NCBI GenBank assembly: GCA_964498785.1
Contig: CAZCJL010000003.1
Location: 1 to 64,000 of the forward strand
DNA from: Mariaggregatimicrobium sp964498785
GTDB taxonomy: Bacteria; Zhuqueibacterota; Zhuqueibacteria; Thermofontimicrobiales; Thiofontviventaceae
Reading direction: 5' to 3'
DNA: 64,000 bases
The position numbers and the translations under genes are program-made. Of this stretch, positions 16,113 through 25,362 are shown in pieces (position 1 is the stretch's first letter; each line of letters begins with the position of its first letter). The notes beneath the pieces were generated by a model. It was not told where the DNA came from. It made no database searches and saw only the letters and a list, made by a program, of their open reading frames with translations.

Positions 16113-17516
16113 ATGAACAAATTAACGTGCATCTTTGGACTGATCATTGTTCTTTTAATAAACGCTGTATCTGCGCAGGAAAACGGTCGATTTTTAAAAG
16201 CAGTGGAGCTTGCCTCTGCCGGTCAGTACAAGCAAGCGCAGCAGGAATTTAAATGGATTCTGAAAGACAATCCGTATCACAAGCTGGCAACGCTGAATCT
16301 GGAAATTCTCACCAAATTGAAACAGGGCGCGTACAGAACCCCAATTGCGTCCGATGTTTTCACCTGTATGAAGAAAATTTCGCAGAATGAATGGGAACAG
16401 GCGCTGAAAGTTTTTGAAGAAGATAATATCTTCGTCAAAGTCGATCCCTATGTTCTGTTCTGCAAAGGCTACATTTACTATCGGCTGGGAATGCACGATG
16501 CTGCTCTGCAACGGTTTATTCTGGCGCTGAAAGATCGACCAGAACATCCGGTATTCCTGTATTACAAAGCCCGTGCACTAAATGCCGCCGACGAACATCA
16601 ACTCGCCGTCCGCAATTACGACCGGCTGCTGCAACTAACTCCAAATGACCCGGAAATCTACGCAGCCCGGGCAGAATCCTGGTCAGCCACAGGCTACTCC
16701 CGAAACGCAATCACGGACTATTCCCGCGCCATTGCCATTGATCCCAAATATGCCCTCGCCTATCACAATCGCGGCGTGGAATACTTTAGCGCTGGTAAAA
16801 TTGATTCCGGAATTTCGGATTATTCACAGGCAATTCAATTGCAAAATGACTTCGCCGCCGCCTGGCTGAATCGCGGGCTGGCTTTCATTATAAAAGAAAA
16901 TATTACCGATGCGATCCGTAACCTGAAAAAAGCCGTCAGCCTCGATCCGAAAAATGCATCTGCCTGGACACATCTGGCGCAAGCAGAAGCACAAATGGGA
17001 CGTCTCACCAGCGCACTGGCATGTTACGAAAAAGCCATCTCGCTCGCACCTGGACAACCTGCTCATTATTTCGGTAAAGCCGCCATGCTGGACAATCTCT
17101 CCCAATACCAGGAAGCTCATGATGCATACAAAGCATTCACGAAAATGATTACTGGTCAGGATACCCTCAAAAACGATTATTATAAATCTGCGAAACAGCG
17201 CCTCACCGAACTGCGTTCTCCCAGAATGCACCTTGCCATTATCCTCCTGCAATCGGAAGCTATTGCAAAATCTGTTCTTACCCAACTTGAAAATGGTGCA
17301 GATTTCGCTTCTCTTGCACGCCAATATTCCCATGGTCCGAATAAAGAATCCGGCGGTGATATCGGCACTGTTTATCCATCTGACCTAACGCCTGAACTCG
17401 CTGCGGCGGCGGTTTCATTGAAAGTGGGAGAAATCAGCCCGGTAATTAAAGCGGGTGGGGATTTTTATATTGTTTGGAAAGTGGGGGAGAAAGCGGTGCG
17501 GATTAACTTGCAATGA
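16113..17516 (+). CDS. Exported TPR protein with C-terminal parvulin (PpiC) domain
   Basis: A 467-aa exported protein. Signal peptide MNKLTCIFGLIIVLLINAVSA, then about eight tetratricopeptide repeats (for example YHNRGVEYFSAGKIDSGISD, ALACYEKAISLAPGQPAHYF), then about 90 aa of parvulin-type prolyl isomerase (LARQYSHGPNKESGGDIGTV, LKVGEISPVIKAGGDFYIVW). Such isomerases help outer-membrane or secreted proteins fold. The frame is open from 16002, overlapping the GH2 end. ATG 16113 is chosen because GGAG lies 7 nt upstream and a clean signal peptide follows. A periplasmic chaperone scaffold is the inferred role. Confidence 0.85.
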   Translation: MNKLTCIFGLIIVLLINAVSAQENGRFLKAVELASAGQYKQAQQEFKWILKDNPYHKLATLNLEILTKLKQGAYRTPIASDVFTCMKKISQNEWEQALKVFEEDNIFVKVDPYVLFCKGYIYYRLGMHDAALQRFILALKDRPEHPVFLYYKARALNAADEHQLAVRNYDRLLQLTPNDPEIYAARAESWSATGYSRNAITDYSRAIAIDPKYALAYHNRGVEYFSAGKIDSGISDYSQAIQLQNDFAAAWLNRGLAFIIKENITDAIRNLKKAVSLDPKNASAWTHLAQAEAQMGRLTSALACYEKAISLAPGQPAHYFGKAAMLDNLSQYQEAHDAYKAFTKMITGQDTLKNDYYKSAKQRLTELRSPRMHLAIILLQSEAIAKSVLTQLENGADFASLARQYSHGPNKESGGDIGTVYPSDLTPELAAAAVSLKVGEISPVIKAGGDFYIVWKVGEKAVRINLQ

Positions 17517-17637
17517 TTTTCCATAAAATTCGCCATTCAAATTTCAATTGATTATCACATCTCAATTTTGTATATTAAACTGACTAAATTTTATAAAATT
17601 CTGTCAGTTTATTGACTATATTTGAGGAAATATCATA

Positions 17638-18789
17638 GTGTACATTCCACAATATCAATTGAAAAATATTCCACAATTTCTAATGCCCGGAAAAATTCTT
17701 GTTCTATATGGAGCAAGACGTGTCGGCAAAACCACACTGATCCATCATATTGTCGCCAATTCGGCTGAGTTAATTAATATACCACAAAAGGACATTCTGG
17801 TTGTCAGCGGCGATGATATTTATGTGCGCGACTATCTCGAAAGTCAATCCATTCAGAAACTTCAGGATTTTATTGGCAACCATAGTCTGCTCATTATCGA
17901 TGAGGCACAATATATTAAAAAAATCGGTTTAAATCTGAAACTGATTGTCGATCACATCCCTGATATTAAAGTAATCGCCACTGGCTCTTCGTCTTTTGAT
18001 CTTTCACGAGATATTGGCGAGCCATTGACAGGAAGAAAATATGTCCTTAAACTTTATCCGCTGGCGCAACTGGAAATTGCTGCGACAGAAAAAGAGCATC
18101 AAACAAAGGCATTGCTTGAATCGAGATTAATATATGGCTCCTACCCGGAAATCGTCACAATGCGCGATAATAAAATGCGGGAGGAATATCTTCGAGAATT
18201 GATCAGCTCGTATTTGTTTAAAGACATTCTGGAATCGGAAGGAATTCGCCAGTCTGAGAAGCTGATCCGTCTTTTGCAGCTTCTGGCGTTTCAAATCGGA
18301 AATGAGGTATCATTGAATGAACTCGGCTCTCAACTTGGAATGAGCAAAAACACAGTCGAGCGATATCTCGATTTATTGGAAAAAGTATTCGTAATTTATA
18401 AGCGCGCAGGATTCAGCCGGAATTTGAGAAAGGAAATATCCAAGAATCATCGCTACTATTTTTACGATACCGGAATCCGCAATTCATTGATACAAAATAT
18501 GAATCCTCTCTCTGTCCGAGAGGATGTTGGAAAACTCTGGGAAAATTATATTGTGACCGAGCGCATAAAACGCCAGGAGTATCTACGCCAGCAAACGGAT
18601 TTCTATTTCTGGCGCACTTATGACAGGAAAGAGATCGACCTCATCGAAGAACGTGCCGGAGCGCTTCATGGTTATGAAATGAAATGGAAGCCTGGACTGG
18701 TCAAACCACCGAAAGAATGGAAAACTGAATATCCGAATTCCACGTTTGAGGTGATTCATCCGGGGAATTATTTGGGCTTTATCCTATAA
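17638..18789 (+). CDS. DUF4143 family AAA-type ATPase
   Basis: A 383-aa P-loop ATPase of the archaeal/bacterial ATPase plus DUF4143 group. Walker A is LYGARRVGKTTL, Walker B is LLIIDEAQYI, and the sensor-like strand is VIATGSSSFDLS. The C-terminal part (from about 195) has a winged helix (LNELGSQLGMSKNTVERYLD) and ends in a restriction-fold-like block (DFYFWRTYDRKEIDLIEER, YEMKW) typical of DUF4143. Starts at GTG 17638 with GAGGAAA upstream. Function of the family is uncertain; members are often scattered or mobile singletons, as here. Confidence 0.88.
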   Translation: MYIPQYQLKNIPQFLMPGKILVLYGARRVGKTTLIHHIVANSAELINIPQKDILVVSGDDIYVRDYLESQSIQKLQDFIGNHSLLIIDEAQYIKKIGLNLKLIVDHIPDIKVIATGSSSFDLSRDIGEPLTGRKYVLKLYPLAQLEIAATEKEHQTKALLESRLIYGSYPEIVTMRDNKMREEYLRELISSYLFKDILESEGIRQSEKLIRLLQLLAFQIGNEVSLNELGSQLGMSKNTVERYLDLLEKVFVIYKRAGFSRNLRKEISKNHRYYFYDTGIRNSLIQNMNPLSVREDVGKLWENYIVTERIKRQEYLRQQTDFYFWRTYDRKEIDLIEERAGALHGYEMKWKPGLVKPPKEWKTEYPNSTFEVIHPGNYLGFIL

Positions 18790-18862
18790 TCTATTTTATT
18801 CTGGATATCATAAAAGATGCCAAAATTTTCTTATTTATTTTTCCTATTTATAATTTTGACTT

Positions 18863-18889
18863 AAAAATAGAGGTTATTCTCTTATTTTT
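18863..18889. terminator. Weak bidirectional hairpin between convergent genes
   Basis: AAAAATAGAG (18863-18872) pairs with CTCTTATTTTT (18879-18889) with one bulge. It sits between the plus-strand ATPase and the minus-strand module operon and includes the latter's stop codon. The A and T runs would give a U-tail in either direction. Confidence 0.35.
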
Positions 18890-19506
18890 GAAGTATCTTG
18901 TTCTGCACTATAAACTATTTCATCAATATAAAATACAGCGCCATCAGGATTTGAATTTTTATTGGCTACAAACATAAATCCACTAATGATATAGCTCATA
19001 TCCTTATTTGATACGTCTATACTGTATTCACTCCATTCAACATTTAGTCCAATTTCACCAATTGTAGCTCCATCTGTATCTCCATAAGGATTCATGATAC
19101 CGCCGCATTTAAACTCTACTCGCTCGTCACCATGTTCTCCACGAGCCATGAAAATAACTTCTGAGGCATCGGATAAATCATAGCCCCCTTGTTTTCCTTT
19201 ATCCATACCCCAATTATTCTCTGGATATTGCCAGACAACTCCAGCCCAGCCTTTCAATCCTTTTGGATGATACTCGACTCGAGTACACGTTTTCCCGGAG
19301 GCAGGAGATTTTTGCCAGGCAGGATTCAGTTTAATATCGTCCCAATCTCCCATAAAGCCAGAGGGGATAAAGTGATTTTTCAGGCTCCCGCTTTCGGTGT
19401 ACACATAAAACGGTAACTCAACTTTCGTTCCTGTGCGGTCACCGGCGAAACCAAATGTGATGAACAGTACGATTGTTGATATGAAAATTATATTTTTATT
19501 TTTCAT
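18874..19506 (-). CDS. Exported single-module protein (beta-sandwich-like module)
   Basis: A 210-aa exported protein: signal peptide (IIFISTIVLFITFGFAG) and one copy of a module shared across this locus. Module landmarks are an initial IPSGFMGDWDDIKLN, GVVWQYPENNWG, LSDASEVIFMARGEHGDERV, EYSIDVSNKDMS, IISGFMFVA, and NPDGAVFYIDEIVY. The order strand - W/Y/P/NWG - FWARG - closing FYLDxI resembles carbohydrate-binding or discoidin-like sandwiches, but I cannot assign a named family. Last gene of a five-gene minus-strand operon (17 nt from the next). Probably periplasmic or surface-exposed. Confidence 0.65.
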   Translation of the reverse strand: MKNKNIIFISTIVLFITFGFAGDRTGTKVELPFYVYTESGSLKNHFIPSGFMGDWDDIKLNPAWQKSPASGKTCTRVEYHPKGLKGWAGVVWQYPENNWGMDKGKQGGYDLSDASEVIFMARGEHGDERVEFKCGGIMNPYGDTDGATIGEIGLNVEWSEYSIDVSNKDMSYIISGFMFVANKNSNPDGAVFYIDEIVYSAEQDTSKIRE

Positions 19507-19523
19507 TGTTTACTCCTTTCTTA

Positions 19524-20297
19524 TTATTCAAAACGTATATTATCAAGATAAAAAATAAGCCCATCCGAATTTGCTTCAGCTTCTGCTACCCAGGCAAATG
19601 CTCCGATAACACAGGACATATCCGTATCTGTTAAATCGATTCGATATTGGGTCCAATTCGCATCTAATAAAACATTTCTCTTCCATCTCTCGTAAATACC
19701 ATGACAGGGTAAATTTGGATCCCGAATACCACCTGACTTAAAATGTACCAGTTCATTTCCTGTTTCACCCCGTGCCCAGAATGTTAATTCAGAAGCACCG
19801 TTTATTTTCAATCCCGGTTCGGAACCCCAATTATTTACCGGGTATTGCCAGTAAATGCCTGCAAATGTATCTGGATTGAGAGGCTGATAGCTGATCCTAA
19901 TGCATCTATTATCATCCTCCCCATGCCGCGCCTCATCCCCCTTTATTAGATACGTCACATTAATATCAATCGCCGATCTTTCTCCCATAAAACCAGAGGG
20001 CACATAATCGTCGGTAATTGGATATGGTGCTTTGCGAGAAAATTCGGGTTTGCACTCGTCATTATTTTTTATACAGTATACAATTATCAATCCGATTATT
20101 AACCCAGTTACTAAGCCAATAATAAATGTGAAAAATACCCTGAACCATTTGGGGAGCTTTTTATCTTTTGGGGTTTCAACTTCAATTATTTCATCTGCTC
20201 GACGCTTTTCCTTCCATTTATCTAAATAGTATTTCAATAAAATGTTAAACAAGCCACCTAATACAGAAATAATTGCAACAAGTACAATATCACTCAT
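19524..20297 (-). CDS. Membrane-anchored module protein
   Basis: A 257-aa protein with two N-terminal membrane segments (about 4-24 and 53-77: FRVFFTFIIGLVTGLIIGLI) joined by a charged KWKEKRRADEI loop. One copy of the locus-wide module follows (YVPSGFMGERSAIDIN, IYWQYPVNNWG, ASELTFWARGETGNELVHF, YRIDLTDTDMSCVIGAF, NSDGLIFYLDNIRFE). The module would sit outside the cytoplasmic membrane. It is close in sequence to the modules in the flanking genes, indicating local duplication. Function unknown. Confidence 0.65.
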   Translation of the reverse strand: MSDIVLVAIISVLGGLFNILLKYYLDKWKEKRRADEIIEVETPKDKKLPKWFRVFFTFIIGLVTGLIIGLIIVYCIKNNDECKPEFSRKAPYPITDDYVPSGFMGERSAIDINVTYLIKGDEARHGEDDNRCIRISYQPLNPDTFAGIYWQYPVNNWGSEPGLKINGASELTFWARGETGNELVHFKSGGIRDPNLPCHGIYERWKRNVLLDANWTQYRIDLTDTDMSCVIGAFAWVAEAEANSDGLIFYLDNIRFE

Positions 20298-20321
20298 ATA
20301 ACTTCTCCTTTCTAGTTTAGT

Positions 20322-23015
20322 TTATTTTAGTAAAAGTAACTTCCGGATATCTATTGAATTTTCCATTTTTAATTTCAAAAAATATACGCTGCTTGCTATT
20401 TCTCCGCCATTTTCATTCCGACCATTCCAGACGATTTCGTGAAAACCTTTCTCTTGAAAATTATCTATTATTGTTTTCACGTGCTGTCCGTTACAGGCAT
20501 AGACATCCAACCGCACATCAGCATTCTTTGGAATTAAAAACCGGATTTTAGTATTGGAATTAAATGGATTGGGATAATTGGGAAATAGCTTAAAATCGTA
20601 TGGTTGAACCTTGTCTCCTCTTTTTTCTTTCACTCCGCTATCATTCTCAATTGGTATTATTTTTTTTTGATAATACGGATTCCAATGTTTCTCAGAAAAT
20701 ATATACCATGCAGTGGTTCCAATATGCAAACGATTATAATATTTCCAATCGAGCCCCGTACTTACTCCATCATGACAGGCTGCTACAATTCCTTTATCAT
20801 TACTATTCACATTTGTAGAAGTCTGTGCTTTCCGTAATTCTTCGAGATACTGATCACTATTTATGGAATCACCAACCAAGTATGAAGCTGCAACATAATG
20901 TGCTGTTCCCTCAAACCAAATACCATCGCGATCGGTGTTGAAATCTATTCCATCGAAACCATGACAACTGAGGGAAAAATTATCGTGCGTCCATTGTATT
21001 ACATCACGCCAATTTATATCTGATAAGATTTCGGGAGAAGTGTCCGCAAATGCCAACGTAGCCCAGGTTTGAGCATCTTCTACCAAAGGATATTTATTAA
21101 TTTCGTCATTATCCTTTGTCCCAAGATAAAAATATTTTCCCGAATCAGGCTCACATAAATTGGCAATTAATCTTGCTGAATGAATCGCTCCGTCGTACCA
21201 TTTTTGTTCCGGTTTGATTTCGTACATTTTCATAAATGCGGCATAAATATCGATATTATGTTCAATTGATTTCCAGATGACTTTATCTCGACCATCGCCT
21301 TCGTAGCCACCCGTGAAACCACACATTTCCCTGGAATCATAACAATGTTCAAGTATCCAGTTGCCCATTCTTTCTGCCGATTCTAAATATTCTTTGTTTT
21401 GAATTTTCTCATATAATGCCATCATGGCAATCATTGCCCAAGCCATATTACCAGTGTGCGTATAGTAATCAAAATCGTTACGACCAATAACTTGTAAATT
21501 TTCAAGCCAGAAATAAGGCATGAGAGCATATTTTTCATGCGGATGAATGAAATCTCCGGATTGATAAGCATTACGTAGCCGAAAGTCCTGATACTCATTC
21601 TTAAAATCCATATCATGTTCCTGTGCATAAATGAATGCCTGTCCGATAATTTCTGCACGACGCAAGTCATCTTCTGTTCCGCGCGAGAGATAAGCCAGTA
21701 GCGCAAGGGCGTTATCATATACATAAGCAACATTGCGTAAGTATCGATCCATTGTATCCGCTGTTGAAACATAACTCTGTAAAAATCTTGCCTGCTTCAA
21801 ACGCTCATTTCTGGCTTCATTCGTAAGTCGATATTGTATATCATCAATAAAAAGCGTACATCCATCCGGGTTATCAGTTTTACTAATAGCACAAATAAAT
21901 CCTCCGATAATATTTGATAGATCATTGGATAATGGTAGATCGTACTTAATTTCATCCAGATAAAACACGGTTCCATCGGGATTCGGATCATTCGCATCAT
22001 TGAATACAAACGCAAATCCGCCACGAACATTGGACATATCTTCTCCATTTAGTGGAATTGTGTATTGCTGCCAAACAGTATCCAAAGCGACCCAACCTTT
22101 ATCGATTTCATCGCAGCTATCCATATCTTCAAGTCCAACAAAAAATCTGACTCTAAGTCCGGGTTCATCAGTCCTCGACCAGAATGTCAGTTTCGTCGCT
22201 CCGCTTAAATCATGACCATCGAATTTACCCCAATTTGTATCAGGATATTGAAAAACAATTCCGTTCCATTTCCAGTGGTCATCACCTGGAAATCCATCCC
22301 ATTCGATTTTGAGACAACTTTCCCCGGCAACCGGTGCCACTGACGTACAATTCACGTCTATCTTCATGTTTTTATCCCCATTATACCAGCCAGAAGGATA
22401 ATAACGATTATTCGATCCGCTGTTTCCATCCAGATAAACTGCAAAATAGTTAGTGTCCGTTAAATTGATCGCGTATTGTTGCCATTGATTTGTTAATGTT
22501 AATATTCCAGTACTCAACTGGTCGAAACTATCCTGATAATTTAATTGTGGATCATTGTTAGCTCTGCGATTTACTCCTCCTAATTTGAACTCAACTTTTT
22601 CCCCGCCATTCAAGCCTTTTGCATTAAACACAAGACTATCTGCTCCGGTGATATCATAACCCGCCCAATAGCCCCAGTTCGTATCCGGATACATCCATTG
22701 AATAGCAGCCCAGGGAAATTTATCATCTGAAGACGGATGATAATCTACTTTGATACAATAAGGCTCCGAAAATCGATTAGTGGTACACTCTGCATTTACA
22801 GTTACCTCATCATAATTACCGATAATTGCCGGGTAAAAATGATTCCCGCCGGCATCCGCATTGGTATAAACATCAAAAGTTCGATGATACTGGTCCATGA
22901 CTTCATTAAGATGTTTATAAGCATTAGTGAGATGCTGGTTTTCCCCAGATTCCACTTCCTCCGGTGCGCAGAAAATTATTAAAATAATAGAGAAACAATA
23001 GCCAAGTGTTTTCAT
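20322..23015 (-). CDS. Large exported protein: nested modules, helical-barrel domain, T9SS-type C-terminus
   Basis: An 897-aa protein. Signal peptide at 1-17. Module A runs about 48-189, is interrupted by a complete module B (about 190-362), and resumes at about 364-396 with SNIIGGFICAISKTDNPDG and FIDDIQY. Residues about 400-790 look like an (alpha/alpha)6 barrel (HTGNMAWAMIAMMALYE, GFTGGYEGDGRDK, DRDGIWFEGTAHYVAASYL), as in several glycosidases and lyases; no named family is claimed. The last 90 residues carry LFPNYPNPFNSNTKIRF and end SSVYFLKL...IRKLLLLK, a T9SS type A-like sorting domain. Likely a secreted, surface-bound polysaccharide-active protein. Confidence 0.7.
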   Translation of the reverse strand: MKTLGYCFSIILIIFCAPEEVESGENQHLTNAYKHLNEVMDQYHRTFDVYTNADAGGNHFYPAIIGNYDEVTVNAECTTNRFSEPYCIKVDYHPSSDDKFPWAAIQWMYPDTNWGYWAGYDITGADSLVFNAKGLNGGEKVEFKLGGVNRRANNDPQLNYQDSFDQLSTGILTLTNQWQQYAINLTDTNYFAVYLDGNSGSNNRYYPSGWYNGDKNMKIDVNCTSVAPVAGESCLKIEWDGFPGDDHWKWNGIVFQYPDTNWGKFDGHDLSGATKLTFWSRTDEPGLRVRFFVGLEDMDSCDEIDKGWVALDTVWQQYTIPLNGEDMSNVRGGFAFVFNDANDPNPDGTVFYLDEIKYDLPLSNDLSNIIGGFICAISKTDNPDGCTLFIDDIQYRLTNEARNERLKQARFLQSYVSTADTMDRYLRNVAYVYDNALALLAYLSRGTEDDLRRAEIIGQAFIYAQEHDMDFKNEYQDFRLRNAYQSGDFIHPHEKYALMPYFWLENLQVIGRNDFDYYTHTGNMAWAMIAMMALYEKIQNKEYLESAERMGNWILEHCYDSREMCGFTGGYEGDGRDKVIWKSIEHNIDIYAAFMKMYEIKPEQKWYDGAIHSARLIANLCEPDSGKYFYLGTKDNDEINKYPLVEDAQTWATLAFADTSPEILSDINWRDVIQWTHDNFSLSCHGFDGIDFNTDRDGIWFEGTAHYVAASYLVGDSINSDQYLEELRKAQTSTNVNSNDKGIVAACHDGVSTGLDWKYYNRLHIGTTAWYIFSEKHWNPYYQKKIIPIENDSGVKEKRGDKVQPYDFKLFPNYPNPFNSNTKIRFLIPKNADVRLDVYACNGQHVKTIIDNFQEKGFHEIVWNGRNENGGEIASSVYFLKLKMENSIDIRKLLLLK

Positions 23016-23030
23016 GGTTATTTCCTTTTT

Positions 23031-24056
23031 TTATGATGTAAGACTTATATTACGAACATACACGGATTTTTCGATTTGGTCACGGAAGGTAATACAAAAA
23101 ATAATAAACAATTCTTGTGTGTTCACATAATGAAAATCCTTTAAAGCAAAATCAAAATGTACCCAATCGTATTCTAATGTTAATTTTATATCATTTCTTA
23201 CATTTGTTGTATCACGGATGCCGATATAGATAATTTCATTCCCAAGCTCTCCCTTTATGTCAAAAGACAAATACTGATACATCGAAAAATCATGTGGCCT
23301 TGCTTCTTTATCGTAAATGAAAACGCAGCCCCAGTCATGTTCTCCAGGATAACGAATCTTCATCTGTTCTTCGCTAATTTCCACGTCTATAGAATCAGGA
23401 CTTGCTGATAGACTATCAATGGCAACACCTATATCAAATCCCGGAGCTAATGAGTTACATATCAAAATGTGAAATTTTTGATCAGCACCCTCTTGAATTT
23501 CTTTTTTTAAATATCGGATATTTTGCAAACAAACAGTTTGTTTGCTTTTTCCAGCAAAGCTAAATTGAGCCATAACATGTAAACGTTCAAGTGCCACATC
23601 TCCAAAATCAGCTAGGTTGAAATAATATGTCTTCCAATCGTTCGTTAAATTTGTTACATATTGCGGATTACAAGTCGAAGAATCGATATCAGCAATTGAG
23701 ATCTTCACGCATTCCCCGCCTTCAATTCCCTTCAAATCCACAGCAAGTGTTTTGTATTCAGAAAAGTCTTCATAGACATTTGTAAATGCCACTGCACCTG
23801 CAACAATAAAGACAGTGCCCCAGTCCAAATTTCCCGTGTAATTCATTTGCATATAATCTTTTCTAACTTCAATCCAATTTCTTTTTTTTAAGTTATCTTC
23901 AACCCCAATATCAAAATTTTGCTTCAACATCTCTCCATAAATCACAAACTCATCATGAGCCCGAATACCATTATCATTCGGACATTGCATACCAGAAAAA
24001 ATTATTGAACATATAACAACAAATAGCAAATATCCAATACCCCATATTTTTTTCAT
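23031..24056 (-). CDS. Exported protein with two tandem modules
   Basis: A 341-aa exported protein. N-terminal hydrophobic segment ends at FSGMQC, a possible but non-canonical lipobox. Two repeats of about 145 aa follow. Each has F-D-I-G-V, a Y-(T/P)G-x-x-DWG-x-VFI segment (YTGNLDWGTVFI and YPGEHDWGCVFI), a DLKG/DIKGE strand, DW-x-x-x-x-F, and a closing V-x-x-x-NI. The layout echoes the neighbouring WQYP-NWG modules in shorter form. No family recognised. It lies 15 nt from the large module protein, clearly in the same operon. Confidence 0.6.
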   Translation of the reverse strand: MKKIWGIGYLLFVVICSIIFSGMQCPNDNGIRAHDEFVIYGEMLKQNFDIGVEDNLKKRNWIEVRKDYMQMNYTGNLDWGTVFIVAGAVAFTNVYEDFSEYKTLAVDLKGIEGGECVKISIADIDSSTCNPQYVTNLTNDWKTYYFNLADFGDVALERLHVMAQFSFAGKSKQTVCLQNIRYLKKEIQEGADQKFHILICNSLAPGFDIGVAIDSLSASPDSIDVEISEEQMKIRYPGEHDWGCVFIYDKEARPHDFSMYQYLSFDIKGELGNEIIYIGIRDTTNVRNDIKLTLEYDWVHFDFALKDFHYVNTQELFIIFCITFRDQIEKSVYVRNISLTS

Positions 24057-24080
24057 GGTGACCTCATATTTATATATTCT

Positions 24081-24998
24081 TTAATAAACAGATAACCATA
24101 AATCAACACCTGTTCGCACATCTGATGAAGGACGATATCTCGGAATGTAATCAACTTTCTCTGGATAAGCAATCCACAAAATTTCGGCAAACGGAATTAT
24201 GATTACATCAACAGTTATAGACGACCATTTGAGAGATTTTGTAAATTTAAATCTAGCCCCCGGACCTGATTGTAAGTTATTATGCCAGTGCAATTTATTA
24301 TGCCCTGCCGATCCCAGGTCGTAACAAAATATTATGGTCCAATATAACTCTGATTTTAAAAAACCGGGGATATTTAAACCTGTGCCTGTTGAATTATGTA
24401 AATTCACTAAATAAAAATTATTGCGGTCACGGACGAAAAATGTATTTCTGGAGTAATATACGGCACCTGCATTATCTGTCCAGTAGTATACAGATAGGCG
24501 AGATTTGTTGATATAACCATTATATGCACACCAAAATTGGAAACCTGTTTTTACATCATTCCCCGGACGGTGGCCAGTATAGAATAGATCGAACTGCTTG
24601 AATTTTATTTGATGAAATTCAATAAACAGATCAATGTTAAGTTCCTGTGGAATTATTGAAATTATTTTTCCAGGATTATAGCGAAGCCTCAGTCCGCCAC
24701 CAATAACGCGATGATTGTGCCAATCGACTTTGTTCCAGTCGGCATTACCACAATCGCGTATTTTTGTGTAAAGAAAATAGGGTTGAAATGTAAATTCGGA
24801 TTTCTTTAGAAATATTTTCAAACCGGTCTTCCAATTAATGTTTGTCAAATGGTAATCATAAAAGTTTTTGATATAAAAATCATTGTAACGATACCAGTAA
24901 CCGCCTCTCACTTCAGTCCACACATTTTGAGAACTTGATTGATTGACAATCCCGACAAGAAATATAATCGTAATAATGAGAAAAAAGCGTCTGTACAT
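24081..24998 (-). CDS. Predicted outer-membrane beta-barrel protein
   Basis: A 305-aa protein with a signal peptide (FFLIITIIFLVGIVNQSSSQ), then alternating, aromatic-rich strands (VRGGYWYRYNDFYIKNFYDY, SRLSVYYWTDNAGAVYYSR, SELYWTIIFCYDLGSAG) and a terminal aromatic residue (...DLWLSVY). This composition suggests a beta barrel of roughly 12 strands. First gene of the operon that encodes the module proteins, so it may anchor or export them or their glycan. No family named. Confidence 0.6.
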   Translation of the reverse strand: MYRRFFLIITIIFLVGIVNQSSSQNVWTEVRGGYWYRYNDFYIKNFYDYHLTNINWKTGLKIFLKKSEFTFQPYFLYTKIRDCGNADWNKVDWHNHRVIGGGLRLRYNPGKIISIIPQELNIDLFIEFHQIKFKQFDLFYTGHRPGNDVKTGFQFWCAYNGYINKSRLSVYYWTDNAGAVYYSRNTFFVRDRNNFYLVNLHNSTGTGLNIPGFLKSELYWTIIFCYDLGSAGHNKLHWHNNLQSGPGARFKFTKSLKWSSITVDVIIIPFAEILWIAYPEKVDYIPRYRPSSDVRTGVDLWLSVY

Positions 24999-25362
24999 TT
25001 AATTTTTCCCAATAAATGATTATGTTCTTTTTAGTGAACAGGCTAACCGATAGAGGAGCTGTAGGATTTCAGCAGAAATGAGCAACAAATTCAGGCAGTG
25101 GATGAAACTATATTATGTTCTGATATTGACGTAAAAAAGAAGTATCTTTTGGATATAATTATATGATAATATATTTTTCGTAATATTGCAATAAAATTTG
25201 TAAATTATTTATTAATTTTTCTTAACATTAATCGGGCTATTTTAAAATTATCATCATTAACAATTTTAAAATTTAACACTTGCATAATTAATTCTTTCTT
25301 CTTAATTTAATACATACTAAAAATCCCTACAAAACTTCAACAATACAAAACAGAGGAGTTCA
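24999..25362. other. AT-rich divergent promoter region
   Basis: This 364-bp gap separates the minus-strand module operon from the plus-strand esterase and must hold both promoters. It is strongly AT-rich from about 25150 on. CAGAGGAG lies just before the esterase ATG. No clear operator, repeat or small gene was recognised. Confidence 0.4.
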
